Source: Agrostemma githago (Eukaryota; Streptophyta; Magnoliopsida; Caryophyllales; Caryophyllaceae). Taken from it: 64,000 nucleotides of DNA. The translations under genes and the position numbers were made by a program. The stretch's first letter is position 1; the number at the start of each line of letters is the position of its first letter. Shown here piece after piece: positions 34,993 through 47,519 of this stretch. The notes under the pieces are model-generated. The model was given only the letters and a program-made list of their open reading frames with translations, searched no databases and was not told where the DNA came from. The DNA lies in assembly GCA_958450325.1 (NCBI GenBank), contig OY288239.1:58485049-58549048 (forward strand). Reading direction: 5' to 3'.

Positions 34993-37900
34993 ATGTCAAA
35001 GAAAGCAGCTACGAACTCTACCCCAACCACTCCGAGTGCCGAAGAAATGGCGCGCTTAAAGGAAACTAACGGTGCACTTTTGGAAGCTCTGAGAAACATC
35101 CACGTCCCAAAACCACCAGTGACAGACGCGGCCGCCATCAGCGCTGCGATAGCACGCCTTCGTCCCAGTAAATATGACGGGACTGGTGGACTGTCGCAGC
35201 TAGAGAACTGGGTGAGAGAAATGAAGAAGGTGTTTCAGACCGTGAGTTGTCCGGAGAAACTGGAACTGGGTCAAGCTGCAATCTATTTGAGTGGCAAAGC
35301 CGATTTATGGTGGCACCTTAACTATGACAAGCTTATTGCGGAGCATGAGGAAGGGGATTATGGGGAGGACGTCTTTGGATGGAAGAGTCTCGCAGAAGCA
35401 CTGAGGGTGGAGTTCTTTCCGGAACATATCCGTAGTGCAAAAAGAGCTGAATTTGATCGTTTCACCATGACGAACGACATGACTGTCGAGGACTATTACG
35501 ACAAGTTTATGGAGCTGGCCACTTATTCTGCTGACCTCAATTTGAGTCCTGAACTATTGGCGTCCCGCTTCGAGAGGGGCTTGTCCATCAGAATCCTAGA
35601 AAGGCTACCCATGGGGGATAATGCTGATGTGAAAGAGGTATACTTGAGAGCCGGGCATGCCGAGCGAATAACTGATCGCATTAAGGAGCTGAGCGGTCAG
35701 AAGAGTGAAAAGAGGAAAGCTGAGTCTGAGGGAGCTGTGCAGGGGGATGCGAAAAGACATGGGAATAATCGACCTCAGGGACCAAGGCCTCAATATTCTG
35801 GAGGGTACAATTATGGGGGTGGTAGTTATAACCCAGGTAGGAGAGATGTAAGAAGCTATAACTGTAAGAATTGCAACTATAACCACCCAGAGACGGACTG
35901 CAATGGACAACCAGTTAAGTGCTTCGCCTGTGGAAAATCAGGGCACCGTGCTTACGAGTGTCGAGTGAAGAAGGGTAACCCTAATTCCATTCCGGTGTCG
36001 GGATCCGAGAGTATTAATCAAGGAAATAGATACCAGGGGAACTGGAACCGATCACAGGGGAACTGGAACCGATCACAGGGGAACTGGAACCGGCCGCAAG
36101 GGAGTTACAATCAGGGATCTGGGAGTACTAACCAGTCAACTGCAGCCACCAAGCCAACTACGTCTGTTAATGGGGCACCTGAAGGGAGTAAAAACACTGG
36201 GAAGCTCTTTGCTATGGGGAAGCAGGCTGCTGAGGAGGACACACAAGTTATCACGGGTACCTTTCTCGTTAACTCGAAACCTTCTTTTGTTTTGTTCGAT
36301 TCTGGGGCAACCCATTCATTTGTAGCCTGTAACCATGTACTGAGTCTAGGGTTAGAAGATTTTGAAAACATAGTCGATGATGTTATCACACCCTCGGGGA
36401 AGTCGGTTAGGTGTACAAGAGTTTTTCGTAATGTGTCCTTAATAGTTGGGGGAGTTGACCTGCCAGTTAATTTAATAGAGTTCCCTTTAGATGACTTTGA
36501 CATTATCCTGGGAATGGATTGGTTGGGACGATTTAGAGCCCAGATTGATTGTAACCTCAAGAAAGTGTCATTAAGAGGCCCGAAGGGAGTTAGAGTGTCT
36601 TATAGAGGATTTGCGGTAAAGCCAGCTGTGAAGATCATAGCAGCCATTACTCTGAAGACCCACCTGAAGAAAGGAAGTCCGTTATTCTTGTGCCATGTAC
36701 GGGACATTCGGGCTGAGGAGTTTTCTTCTGATTCAATACCTGTAGTGAACGAGTTTGAAGACGTATTTCCGGAGGAGATTCCGGGGTTACCACCAAGGCG
36801 AGAAGTTGATTTCAGTGTTGAGCTGAAGCCAGGGACGGGGCCGATCTCTAAGGCACCGTACCGTATGGGGCCTAAGGAATTGTCTGAGTTGAAGAAGCAG
36901 CTAGAGGAATTGATGGATAAGGGGTATATCAGACCCAGTGTATCGCCATGGGGTGCTCCTGTTTTGTTTGTGCAGAAGAAGGATGGGAGCATGAGATTGT
37001 GTATTGACTACAGGGTGCTGAATAATGTCACTGTGAAGAACCGGTACCCTTTGCCTCGTATTGATGATTTATTCGATCAACTGAGTGGGGCTGGTATATT
37101 TTCAAAGATTGATTTGAGGTCCGGTTATCACCAGTTGAGGGTCAAGAATGAAGATATTCCTAAGACCGCATTCAGAACTCGGTATGGCCACTATGAATTC
37201 GTGGTGATGCCGTTTGGTCTAACAAATGCTCCTGCTATCTTCAAGGATTTGATGAACCGAATTTTTCGACCCTACTTGGACAGGTTCGTGGTGGTGTTTA
37301 TCGATGATATCTTGGTTTATTCAAGGAACCGGGAGGAGCATGCAGAGCATTTGAGGATCGTATTGCAATTACTTCAAGACAACCAGTTGTACGCTAAGCT
37401 ATCAAAGTGCGAGTTCTGGTTGGAGAAGGTTGCATTCTTGGGACACGTGATTTCGAAAGAGGGTGTATCTGTAGACCCGAGCAAGATCGAAGCTGTCTCA
37501 AAATGGCAGGCGCCAAAGAATGTGGCAGAGATTCGGAGTTTCTTAGGGTTAGCCGGGTACTATCGAAGGTTTGTGAAGGACTTATCAAAGATAGCAAGAC
37601 CGTTGACTAACCTTATGAGGAAGGAGATTCGATATAGGTGGGATGACAGCTGTGAGAGGGCGTTCCGAACTTTGAAGGAGTGTCTGACTACGGCACCAAT
37701 CCTAGCCTTACCTGAAGGGAGTGAAAATTTTGAGGTGTATACTGATGTATCGAAATATGGGTTGGGTTGTGTACTAATGCAGAATGGCAAAGTCATTGCG
37801 TATGCTTCACGTCAGTTGAAGACTTACGAAGAGAACTACCCGACTCATGACCTAGAACTTGGGGCAGTGGTGTTTGCTCTGAAAATATGGAGACATTATT

Positions 37901-39650
37901 TATATGGGGCAACATTCAAGGTGTTTTCAGACCACAAGAGTTTGAAGTACATCTACACTCAGAAAGAGTTGAATATGCGGCAGAGGCGGTGGATAGAGCT
38001 GATCGGAGATTATGACATGGAGATTTTATACCACGAGGGAAAGGCAAATGTGGTGGCCGACGGTCTAAGCAGGAAATCGGTGCATTCTCTGTGTTTGGAT
38101 ATGTCCAGATTGAGGCTAAGGAATGAAGTGCAACAGATGGGAATTCATATGATAAGGAAAGGGGAAGCAATGACGGACTTGGCGATTCAACCCGAGTTGT
38201 ACGCCGAAATACGAGAAGAGCAGTTTTTGGATCAGAAGTATCTAATGTTGCAGCCCGTATTGAGAGAGGTGAACCCTCGAATCTCACCATTCACCCAGAC
38301 GGGAGCCTCAGGTTCAATGGCAGGTGGTGGGTACCGGAAGGAGGATAATTAAGGAGGAAGATCATGACCGAGGCGCATTGTAGTCCTTACTTGGTACATC
38401 CAGGAGGAGACAAGTTGTATAAGGATCTGAAGAAGACATTTTGGTGGGAGTACATGAAGAGAGAGGTGGCCGAGTTTGTGTCCAGATGCCTGACTTGTCA
38501 GAAGGTCAAGAGTGAACACAAACGACCACAGGGTAAGCTGCAACCCTTAGAGGTACCTGAGTGGAAGTGGGACTCCATTTCCATGGATTTCATTGTCGGT
38601 TTGCCGAGAACCCCAAAGGGGAATAACATGATTTGGGTGATAGTAGATCGACTCACCAAGTCGGCTCACTTCGTGCCAATGAAGGATACGTGGAGTAAGG
38701 CTGAGCTAGCAATGGCTTATAGGAGGCATGTCCTAAAATTACATGGAGTACCTAAGGACATTGTGTCAGATCGTGATTCGAGGTTCATATCGAAATTTTG
38801 GCAGGAGCTGCAAGAATCCTTGGGTACACGATTGAAGATGAGTACAGCCTTTCACCCTGCGACTGATGGCCAGACAGAACGAACCATACAGACTTTGGAG
38901 GACATGCTGCGGGCTTGTGCTTTGGAATTTAGGGGTTCGTGGGAGGATCGACTGGATTTGATTGAGTTCTCTTACAACAACAGCTACCATGCTAGCATCC
39001 AAATGGCACCGTTTGAAGCTTTATATGGGAGGAAGTGTAGGAGCCCAGTATGTTGGGACGAGAAGGCCGACGCAGTAGTGTTGGGGCCCCACATGATTCA
39101 GGAGATGATCGAGCAGGTACATGTAATCCGACAGAAGATGCGAGCAGCACAGGATCGTCAGAAGAGTTATGCTGATCTCCACCGCCGAGAGGTTGAGTTC
39201 GCTGTGGGTGATAAGGTCTTGCTGAAAGTGTCACCTATGAGAGGGGTTATGAGGTTCGGGAAGAAGGGCAAGTTGAGTCAAAAATTTATTGGACCTTATG
39301 AAATTCTGGATAGGATAGGGGAGGTGGCATATCGATTAGCACTTCCCCCAACACTTGATAAAGTCCATAATGTGTTTCATGTTTCCCAGTTGAGGAAATA
39401 CTTGAGTGACCCATCTCACATCATTGAACCCGAGACGATCCAGTTAGATGATTCTCTTACTTATGAGGAGGTGCCAAAGAAAATCTTAGATCGAAAAGTT
39501 CGAAAAACTCGTAGAGGGGAAACAGCTCTTGTCAAAGTTTTGTGGTCTAATCACAACGTCGAGGAGGCCACTTGGGAAACAGAATCATCAATGCGGAAAC
39601 GTTTTCCTCATCTCTTCGATCAGGTAATTACTTTGGTTACGGGGACGTAA
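34993..39650 (+). pseudogene. gag-pol: Chromovirus gag-pol with chromodomain (one frameshift, one stop)
   Basis: ATG at 34993 opens 1119 codons. Gag has LSGKADLWWHLN and EFFPEHIRSAKRAEF, and a CCHC knuckle (CFACGKSGHRAYEC, residues 310-323) followed by three copies of a GNWNRSQ-type repeat. Protease carries FDSGATHSF (Asp 436). RT has FIDDILVYS (FIDD 769-772). RNase H begins near residue 915 (YTDVSKYGLG). The frame then shifts shortly before 38283, and in the new frame a TAA occurs at 38346-38348, just ahead of integrase. Integrase resumes by 38364 with H-H-C-C (LVHPGG, CLTCQ), SMDFIVGLP, VSDRDSRF and DGQTERTIQ. The C-terminus (about 39450-39640) is a chromodomain (KILDRKVRK, VLWSNHNVEEATWE). 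Everything else is open, so the copy is recently broken and probably immobile by itself. Confidence 0.93.
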
Positions 39651-39822
39651 CCTTGTCTTTAAGGAGGGTAGGATGTAACAATCTGACCCATGTTATATAC
39701 TTAAATTTCATCGTATAGTCATATAGACATTTCATGCTACTTACCATGTTATTAGAAGGTTAATTCTTTAGAGGTCTGTTGAGGTTGTGTCAGGGAACGA
39801 ACTTCGGGACGAAGTTCCTTAT

Positions 39823-39835
39823 AAGGAGGGTAGAT
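39823..39835 (+). other. Chromovirus polypurine tract
   Basis: AAGGAGGGTAGAT directly precedes the 3' LTR start at 39836. A related AAGGAGGGTAGGATG occurs at 39661-39675. Confidence 0.75.
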
Positions 39836-41844
39836 TGTAATATCCGTGTTTTATAGTGGGTTAATCCGAGTCGAGACGGTAAGTTACGGACTTAGTGGGC
39901 CTCAACCAACGTAAATCGTATTCTCTTAGCGCACACTACCCCTATTATAGATATTATATATTACTAATACGGAGTACTAATTAACCTAGCACATACACGC
40001 ACACCCTATTTATTCCCTACCATACCTCACATCACTGCATACCCCACGACGAACAAAATAGAACTAGGGCAAAGCGCCGCACGAAAGAAGAAGAAGCAAA
40101 GGGGGGAAACTAGGAGGCGGATCAGACCGTCGGTAGTCTAGACTCACACGCACGGCCTAGGTATGTCACGCTACATCTCTCCTCGCTACTTCTTTCCCGT
40201 TTATTTATGCCATTATAGAATTCTAAGGTTTCGGTGTCGGGATGGGCATTATCGAGGGTTGTTATTGTCATTATTGTGGTCGGGTCATATCAATGACGTC
40301 GGTATTTTATCACGGGGTCGGATACCCTTTTTCGAGTTTTTACTGTAGTTGGGTCGGGTATAACCGCTTTGTATCGTGTTATGATCGAGTGTTGTTGTAG
40401 TTACCGTAGTGGTTGTATAAGTTACTCAAAGTGTTGGTTCGTTGTTGGTTCATATTCTGGTTGTAGTCTACTGGTTATTGGCTCAGATGCCATTGTTGTG
40501 AGGGACACAGCTAAGGCGCATGTTGCAGGTAGTAACAAGATATAATGTGTATTTGGCATGGTTCATTTGGTTTATGCGTGGGTAAATGATAATAAGTGGC
40601 TGATGATAATTATAATTATAATACACATATGCATGCACACTTATACAAATCAAAAGGTTGGGCAAGTGGGTTAGGAATTTGTGAAGTTCCACATTTTAGT
40701 CGGTTATATATGCTACATACTCACTCATATGTGTTTATTCACAAACGCACCATAAGATCATTTTTTCAGAGTTCAGTATTTTAGGACATGACGCATTCAG
40801 TTCAAGTCTATCAGTCAGGTCAATAGATAATAATAATAATAATAGGTGTCATTAGTACAGTAACGATAATAATAGGTGGTTGTAGGTCACGATTATTTAG
40901 TCGGTACCGGTTCGCTTTATAAATAAAATACGTTACTATCGATATTAATTTATGTATATAATATTTTATTAGGTTCGGACTTTGTAGAGTTTCCGTGGTG
41001 ACCTGTACTAACGACTCGGTGGTGACCTGCTAATTAGGTAAGGTTTTCCTTACTTAGAATACGATAATATTATTATGCATGTATGAGTTACGAGTACGAT
41101 GTGTTATTGTGATGATGAGAATAATGTTGAATATTGATGGGAGAATAAGTGTTGAATATTGATTTATTGGAGTTGGTGAGGCTAGCTTTAGACCTTGCCG
41201 GGGCCTTTGATCACGGTCCCCTCCCTGATTTCTCCTCGTGGGTTGTTGAACCTGCGGGGGGTGTGCACACTCGGAATGAAAGGGCCTGCCAGAAGAGTTG
41301 GGATGAGAATATTGAGATGAGAATATTGAGATGGGAATATTGTTAATTGGTACCGATGATGGTACCAAGATGGTTGAGAATTGTTGTTTCGTATTCCGTA
41401 CTTGTATATTATTGTTAGTATGTTCTAATCGTGTTTTCATTGTCTAAATTTTCACCCTATTTTATTGGGGGCCTGCGACGATCCAATTGACATTTACGGT
41501 CTTTTGGGCAGCAGAGTATTGATGCAGGTATGGACCATTGATGTGTGCTTAACTGAAGGGAATTGTTGTTCGGGAAGGGAGTGCGCGTCCATCACCGTTA
41601 TACTCTTAGCATGTTCTCGTTATTAGTATTTAATAGACCGTTTAATTCTTGAAGTCGTTTTGGGCTTTTGTAACCGTATTTAGTTCTCGAACTTGGTTTG
41701 CATCTTTTGATTAATCTATTAAACTCGATTGTGTTTCAGTATTGTGTTGTGATGGGACTACTGCCTCGGTTAACCCGAGTTGGTAACACTTCCATTTATT
41801 CGGGAAGGCCTAGTTAAGGCTCTTGGATAAACGGGGGTGTTACA
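39836..41844 (+). repeat. Chromovirus 3' LTR (2009 bp)
   Basis: Matches 32645-34636 with a handful of substitutions and a few short insertions. Ends GGGGTGTTACA before CCATA. Confidence 0.95.
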
Positions 41845-44450
41845 CCATAACTCCAAAACAAAGCCATTATCGATATTCAAAGATATAATCATTATAAACA
41901 ATATGAGGATAAAAGAAGTAAACATTTATATTCTAAAAGAGGAAACTTTCTATATAGGAAACTTCTATTTTTAGATACTTTACTAAAAACAGCATTATAT
42001 CAAAATAGTGAAAATATTAGTTCATACTAATACCAATTTTTAGTAAACGATATAGATTTATAAAACTAATACTTTCGGCCTTAACGATATTAATTATTAA
42101 AGTAAGAACATTTGAGTTTATGAAATCATTAAAATATCGTGTAAGTGTTATAAAATGATTAAAAATGTCTTAAACATTTTAATACTACTAATTAGGGTGT
42201 TTTCAAAAGTTAAAAAACTAAAATTCCCTAATTATTATTAGTTTCGACGAAAAAAATTATAAATAGGATTTTACGGCAAACACTAAATTAAATACTTGAA
42301 CGTCTTTATTTAATTAAACCAACAAATACATTTAGAGTATGTTAAGGGATGATTTAACTCCTAAAGTTTCAGATTTAAATACTTTCAAAATTGCTGGAAA
42401 AATAATTCTTTTAGGTAAGACGAAATATTTTAGCGATAAATCACAATTTGTCCGAAAACCAATATTTATTAATTAAAGACTTTAATAAATAGTAAAAAAA
42501 TTAAGTAAAATAATTAAAATATATTTACGGACATTCTGTCCAGAAAATAAAATTTTCCAGAATTCTAAAACTCGGTTTTTAAAGCGTTTTCTCGTTAATC
42601 GTCTAATCTCGACAATAACGATTAATAAAAATAGTAATTACAAACGATTTAAGTATTAATATCCAAAAATTATTACTAAACCTAAAAATCATGATTTTCC
42701 AGAATCTACAATTTTTCCAGTTTTCCAAAAATTTCAGATTTAATAAATCCCGTCAAAACCGTCTTTAAAACCCGTTTTTACAATTAACGATTCCATTAAT
42801 AAAAGTTATCGTTCTTAACATTTTATTAAGGCACTAAAAATCATAAAATTACATTTTAACATGTAATCATCAGAATCATAATTTTTCCAGATTTAAACCA
42901 AAGATCAGAAATCGAGAATTTAAACAACAAACATGGTTTTAACGATAAACGATGATTTAAATTGATTAATTAATTCATCCACTTAACAATTCTGAAAAAT
43001 TATGGAAATATTCATAAAATTCTTTTTCACCAGAAAGTTTCACCACGTCAAAAATCAGATTAAAATAAAATGTTTAAGTACTAGAACTAAAAATCGGCTT
43101 TTAATCGTTTTTGTCCGAAAACGGTAATAATTCAATAATCGATATCAAAATATCAGAAAAATACTAAATTATTAAAAATCATCAAAAACAACATTTTTCC
43201 AGAATATAAACATATATTACATGTTTAGGCCGATTATTACGATTTTACAAACTAATATAACAATTTAATCGTTAATCCCGTAAAAGCGATAAAAATACCG
43301 AAACATGCAAATTTTCAACTTTAAAAATTTTTCCAGAATCCATGACATACATATATTGCCAAAATAAAATATAAAAATATATACATGCAAATACTCAATT
43401 AAAATCATGAAATACCGAGTAACATCGACGTTACCTCTACTCCAAGTCTGAATCGATTATATATTCGTCGGCTACGGAATCGTCCAAAAATCCTACCAAA
43501 CACAAAAATCATGGCAGAAAAATACCATGAGAAAACTAATAAAAATCAAGGTAAATATTGATCGAAAACGTCGTCGATTATTACCTTAACGAAGGGATCG
43601 AAAAGAGGATTATTATGACGATAAAAACGATGCGATTGGGACTCGAAATGGAGAAAAAATAAGCCTAGGGAGGCTGAGGTTACCACGGCCAAAAGAAAGA
43701 AAGAAGTGATGATATTTTTTTTTATGAAAAGAATGAATGAAGGGAGTATGGATGGTTTTAGCATAAATGGTAGTAAATTGGTGATGAAAACAAGGCACCA
43801 CTAAGGTGAAATATCTGGCCAAAATAAGATGATAAGGAGTATATGAAATGTTGTTACTAATGCAATAATGAATGAAAAGAATTTATCTTATGTTTACGTT
43901 TTGACGTGATAAAATGAAACGTTTAAATAAAACGTAATAAAACTTGTGACCAAGAGCTTAGTTGGTCCAAAATGTGAGTAAATGGTCTCAAATAATTTAT
44001 AAGTTGATAAAAAATATATTCGTAAAATAGTTAAAGGCGTTTCAAAGTAATTCGAGTAAACCTCGCGTAAGAAAATAATTATTCGCGAAGCTTCGTAATA
44101 AAAATCATTAATAGCTAAATTTTTGTAAATAAAAATATTTACTAGTTGAAAATATCATAGAAACGTATTCAAACATTTTTAGGAAAATGAATAACTTAAA
44201 TCCAAGCTTAAAGATGTTGATTCGAAGAGAAATAGAATTCCTTGCGGAAAAATTAATTAGTTTACGAAGAAACCAAATAAATGGATTTAAAAAGAATTTA
44301 AATCTTTAAAATTAAAAATAAAAATTATTAAACTCAAAAATTAAAATAGAGCTTAGTAAAATGATGAAATATGAGGCCAAAAGTGAAAGAGTTAAGACGG
44401 AGTCCTAACGGAAAGAATGAAAATGCTTAGGAAAAATAGCGGGTGTTACA

Positions 44451-47400
44451 ATCCTCCCCACTAAAAGAAAGTTTCGTCCTCGAAACTAAGAATAAGTAGA
44501 AAGGAAACAAGATTACCCCCGAAAAGGTGAGAATACAATTTTTTGCATAAAAATTTGCTTCAAAAGAAAATTTTACAACCTTCCAAGTGATACGATATCG
44601 AAGACAAATATCTATTCCAATAAGAATTGGGCTAACCAACCCAAAGTTTAAAATCTTTTGATTAATGAAATCGTAAAGTAAAGTTATTTGATAAAATAAC
44701 AACGTTAAATAATATTTGTAAACAAACTCGAAAGAAATAGGATAACCAAAATATTTTGAAAACAAAAGTAAAATATTTTGATTAAGAAATTCGATATTAT
44801 TCCTTTTTTTTGATGAAACAAAATTTAGTTTGGAGAAATCAAATTTTGTAGTGAGTAAAAATCGCATCAGCCGTCAAACATTTTCAATAACAGATTCAAA
44901 AGTTCACCAACAATAAAATGAAAATCAATTTTCAAAACGTTAAAATTTCGAAAATGTTATCAAAGTAATTATGAAAGTTTTCAAAAATGTTATCAAACTT
45001 GAATATACAAAATAATTTCGACAACGTTTTAAATAATCCTATAGAAATCGAAGTATTTGGAAATATGAAAGGCTTCATAAAATTCCGATCGCTTGAAAAT
45101 CAAAAATTGAAATAATTTAAGATGAATTATTAATGCATTTTGAAGCTGATCTAAATATAAATATCAACCAAAGATAAAACAAAAGTGAAGTATAAAGTTC
45201 TTAAATTATAATTCAAAAATTATTAAATTTCACGACATCCAAAAAGTTTAAGTTAGTCAAACTTTTTAAAAAAACGGGCAAAATCACAATTAGAAATTAT
45301 AACTCAAAATGTTAAAATTTTACGATAATCCAAAATGCTAAATTGTTCAAAGTTTTTACAAAATGGGGAGTTTTAAAATTTGAAATTATGCTTCAAAATG
45401 TTAAAATTTCATGAAAATCAAAAATTTGTAGATTAGTCAAACTTTTCATAACACAAGTGTGGGGAAAAATAATAAATGGGTAAACAGAGTCAAAGTCAAC
45501 GACAAATCGAAACAAAAATTTTCAAACCCGATAAAGAAGTCAAAAGGGATTGGCTGAAGAAGAAGAAGCGGGATTCAAGAGAAGCTAAGGGGAGGAACGA
45601 AATTGAGAGTCAAACAGAGCTCTCAAGGAATTAAAGAAGAAGTTAACCATCTCGAGATTCCCGGTACGACTCTCACAACACGGGTTCCTAATTCCCATCA
45701 AATAACGCTAAGTCCAATATCAGTACAGGGTGGTCCTACTCAATCTACAACCTCCAAAATTAAGTCTTACATACTTACACAATCTTTCAATTAGCATAGT
45801 AAGAATCCACAAATGATTTAGACTAATCCTTTAATTAAGATTCCAGCGGTTATCAAAACATACCCTAACTCGTAATCACTAAGGTTTATAAATTTAAAGC
45901 TCATAAGGTCTGAACTCGAGGTATGCTTCAAATTTCTCGAGTAAGAAAGACTAAATAAAACCCACCAATTAACAAAGTTCGGACACGAAATCCTCAAAGA
46001 TGATCACCGACATATTTATAATATCACAAGTACAGAAGTTGGGGAAGTACAATAAATCCTCAAACACGCTCAAACCTATAGGTAATGGCGCAAACACTCA
46101 CATCTTCAAACACATCATTCGATTAATGTTTCTAAGAAGTCCATTAAATTTCTAATCGTAATGGTGCACCCACAAAATATTTAATAACTCAACGAAGCCA
46201 CAATCTCGTTGGTCTAAGGTTCTGAACTATAAATCCATTAAGATGATTGACATCAAAATGTTCCTCAAAACAACGCGATAAATCCGACCTTTAATGGCAA
46301 TATATTTCTCCTTTTCAAGGTTAACAACAATTTATTCAATTTAGATCACTCAACTCCAAGGTTCATAGGTTACAACTTTAACCAACGATTAACGATCTAA
46401 TCCTTAAGAAACACGAGTAATCTATGTTAACCAAAATTTCTAACGGTATTAATGAAAACCTTCTATGGTACCACAACACTCAGGTTAACAATTTAAACAG
46501 TACTCTACGATCCCAAATATTCCCGATGCATCCATCAAATAACATTTAGGTAGGAATCTCAAAATTCTATTATTAGCTACACTTGGTTCGGTTCTAGGTA
46601 TCCATCAAATACGATATACTCTTACTACCCCAAAATATATTCAACTCTAAGTCCTCCAAATAATCAATTAACCTATAACCCAAAGTGCAGTGCCTAAAGT
46701 AGCATCCTAATTCCATCAAGCAACATTTTGCTATTCAAATTAATCCTCAAGGATTTCTTACTTGCTTAGAAAGTAGGGCAGACTCAAAATCCTCAAACCA
46801 GGTAACAAGGGTTTACTAAACCTCAAACCTCTATAACACGGGTTTACTAAGAGAAAATCCGGTCTAACCAAAGAATCTCAAGAGAAAGATAGTATAATAG
46901 AAGAATAGAACAAGGATTCACCAAGAGAATGAAGATGAGAATATATAAGAGAAAAATTGGAAGAAATAGAGGAAGGAAGAAAAGAATCGATGATCCTATA
47001 TTACTAAGTTCTTGAACCAGAGGAGAATCTTCAATCCTCCAGAGTTCACGAGGGAACAAAAAGGATTACTTCATCTTCTTGTAGAGGAACGAGCACAGAA
47101 GTCTTGGGTCGCTTCATCTGGATCTACTACTACAGCGTCACGGAACAGGGATCTACTCTTAATCATCTAACTTGTAGCTTGGGCAAACTAAACCGGAGCT
47201 GAAAAGTCACCATCGGCATCTTTCTTGGAGCACCAAGTTGTCCACTTGAGTCAGCAGGCGTTGAGAGTGCTATGTAGGTCCCGTCCCAATTTGGAGCAGC
47301 ATTATGTCAACATCTTGTCCACTCATCATCTTCTTTGACATATAAAACAAATATTCAATACTAATCATTGAGTTTCAGGAACACGAAGGCTAATCACATA

Positions 47401-47519
47401 AGTCCTTACTTGTTTCTACCCATCTCTAATAATATTTTTATTTACTGTTTAAATAATTTGCTGGTATTTTCCCTATTTTCAGGTGTAAGCGTTGGAAGCA
47501 GTGATGCTCTGATACCAAC
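44451..47519 (-). other. LARD internal domain, non-coding
   Basis: A 3069-bp interior with a PPT at the left end (44451-44463 on the - strand) and a primer site at the right end. No gag, protease, RT, RNase H or integrase motif appears in any frame. The longest frame (44867-44427, - strand, 146 codons) is Phe/Leu/Tyr-rich with no family resemblance and overlaps the LTR end, so I read it as chance in A/T-rich DNA. Conserved non-coding cores in such elements are thought to carry packaging signals. Confidence 0.8.
47506..47517 (-). other. LARD primer-binding site (initiator tRNA-Met)
   Basis: On the - strand TGGTATCAGAGC begins 2 nt after the LTR terminus at 47520. Confidence 0.88.

Larger units (their letters stand above)
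32645..41844 (+). mobile_element. Tekay-like chromovirus (Ty3/Gypsy), nearly complete
   Basis: A 9200-bp element flanked by CCATA (32640-32644 and 41845-41849). The LTRs are 32645-34636 and 39836-41844. A tRNA-Met primer site follows the 5' LTR, and a purine-rich AAGGAGGGTAGAT precedes the 3' LTR. The single gag-pol region ends in a chromodomain, the defining feature of chromoviruses; the gag style and the TGTAATATCC LTR start suggest the Tekay/Del group. The LTRs are almost identical: the main differences are a 14-bp repeat unit (GAGAATATTGAGAT) at about 41316 and AAT-run length near 33640/40830. This is one of the youngest insertions in the window. Confidence 0.95.
31755..44450 (-). repeat. 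LARD 3' LTR, interrupted by the chromovirus
   Basis: Left part 31755-32644 and right part 41850-44450 align end to end with 47520-51007 and have few differences. The insert carries CCATA on both sides. A/T-rich; frames such as those at 43546-43822 recur in the other LTR and look non-coding. Confidence 0.93.

Noticed and set aside
43546..43822. Small genes repeated at 43546-43822 and 50103-50379
   Set aside because: They are the same A/T-rich LTR sequence present in both LARD LTRs, with no codon bias or known motif.
44427..44867. 146-aa Phe/Leu-rich frame as a membrane protein
   Set aside because: It overlaps the LTR boundary and has no family resemblance. Long frames of this composition are expected in A/T-rich DNA.
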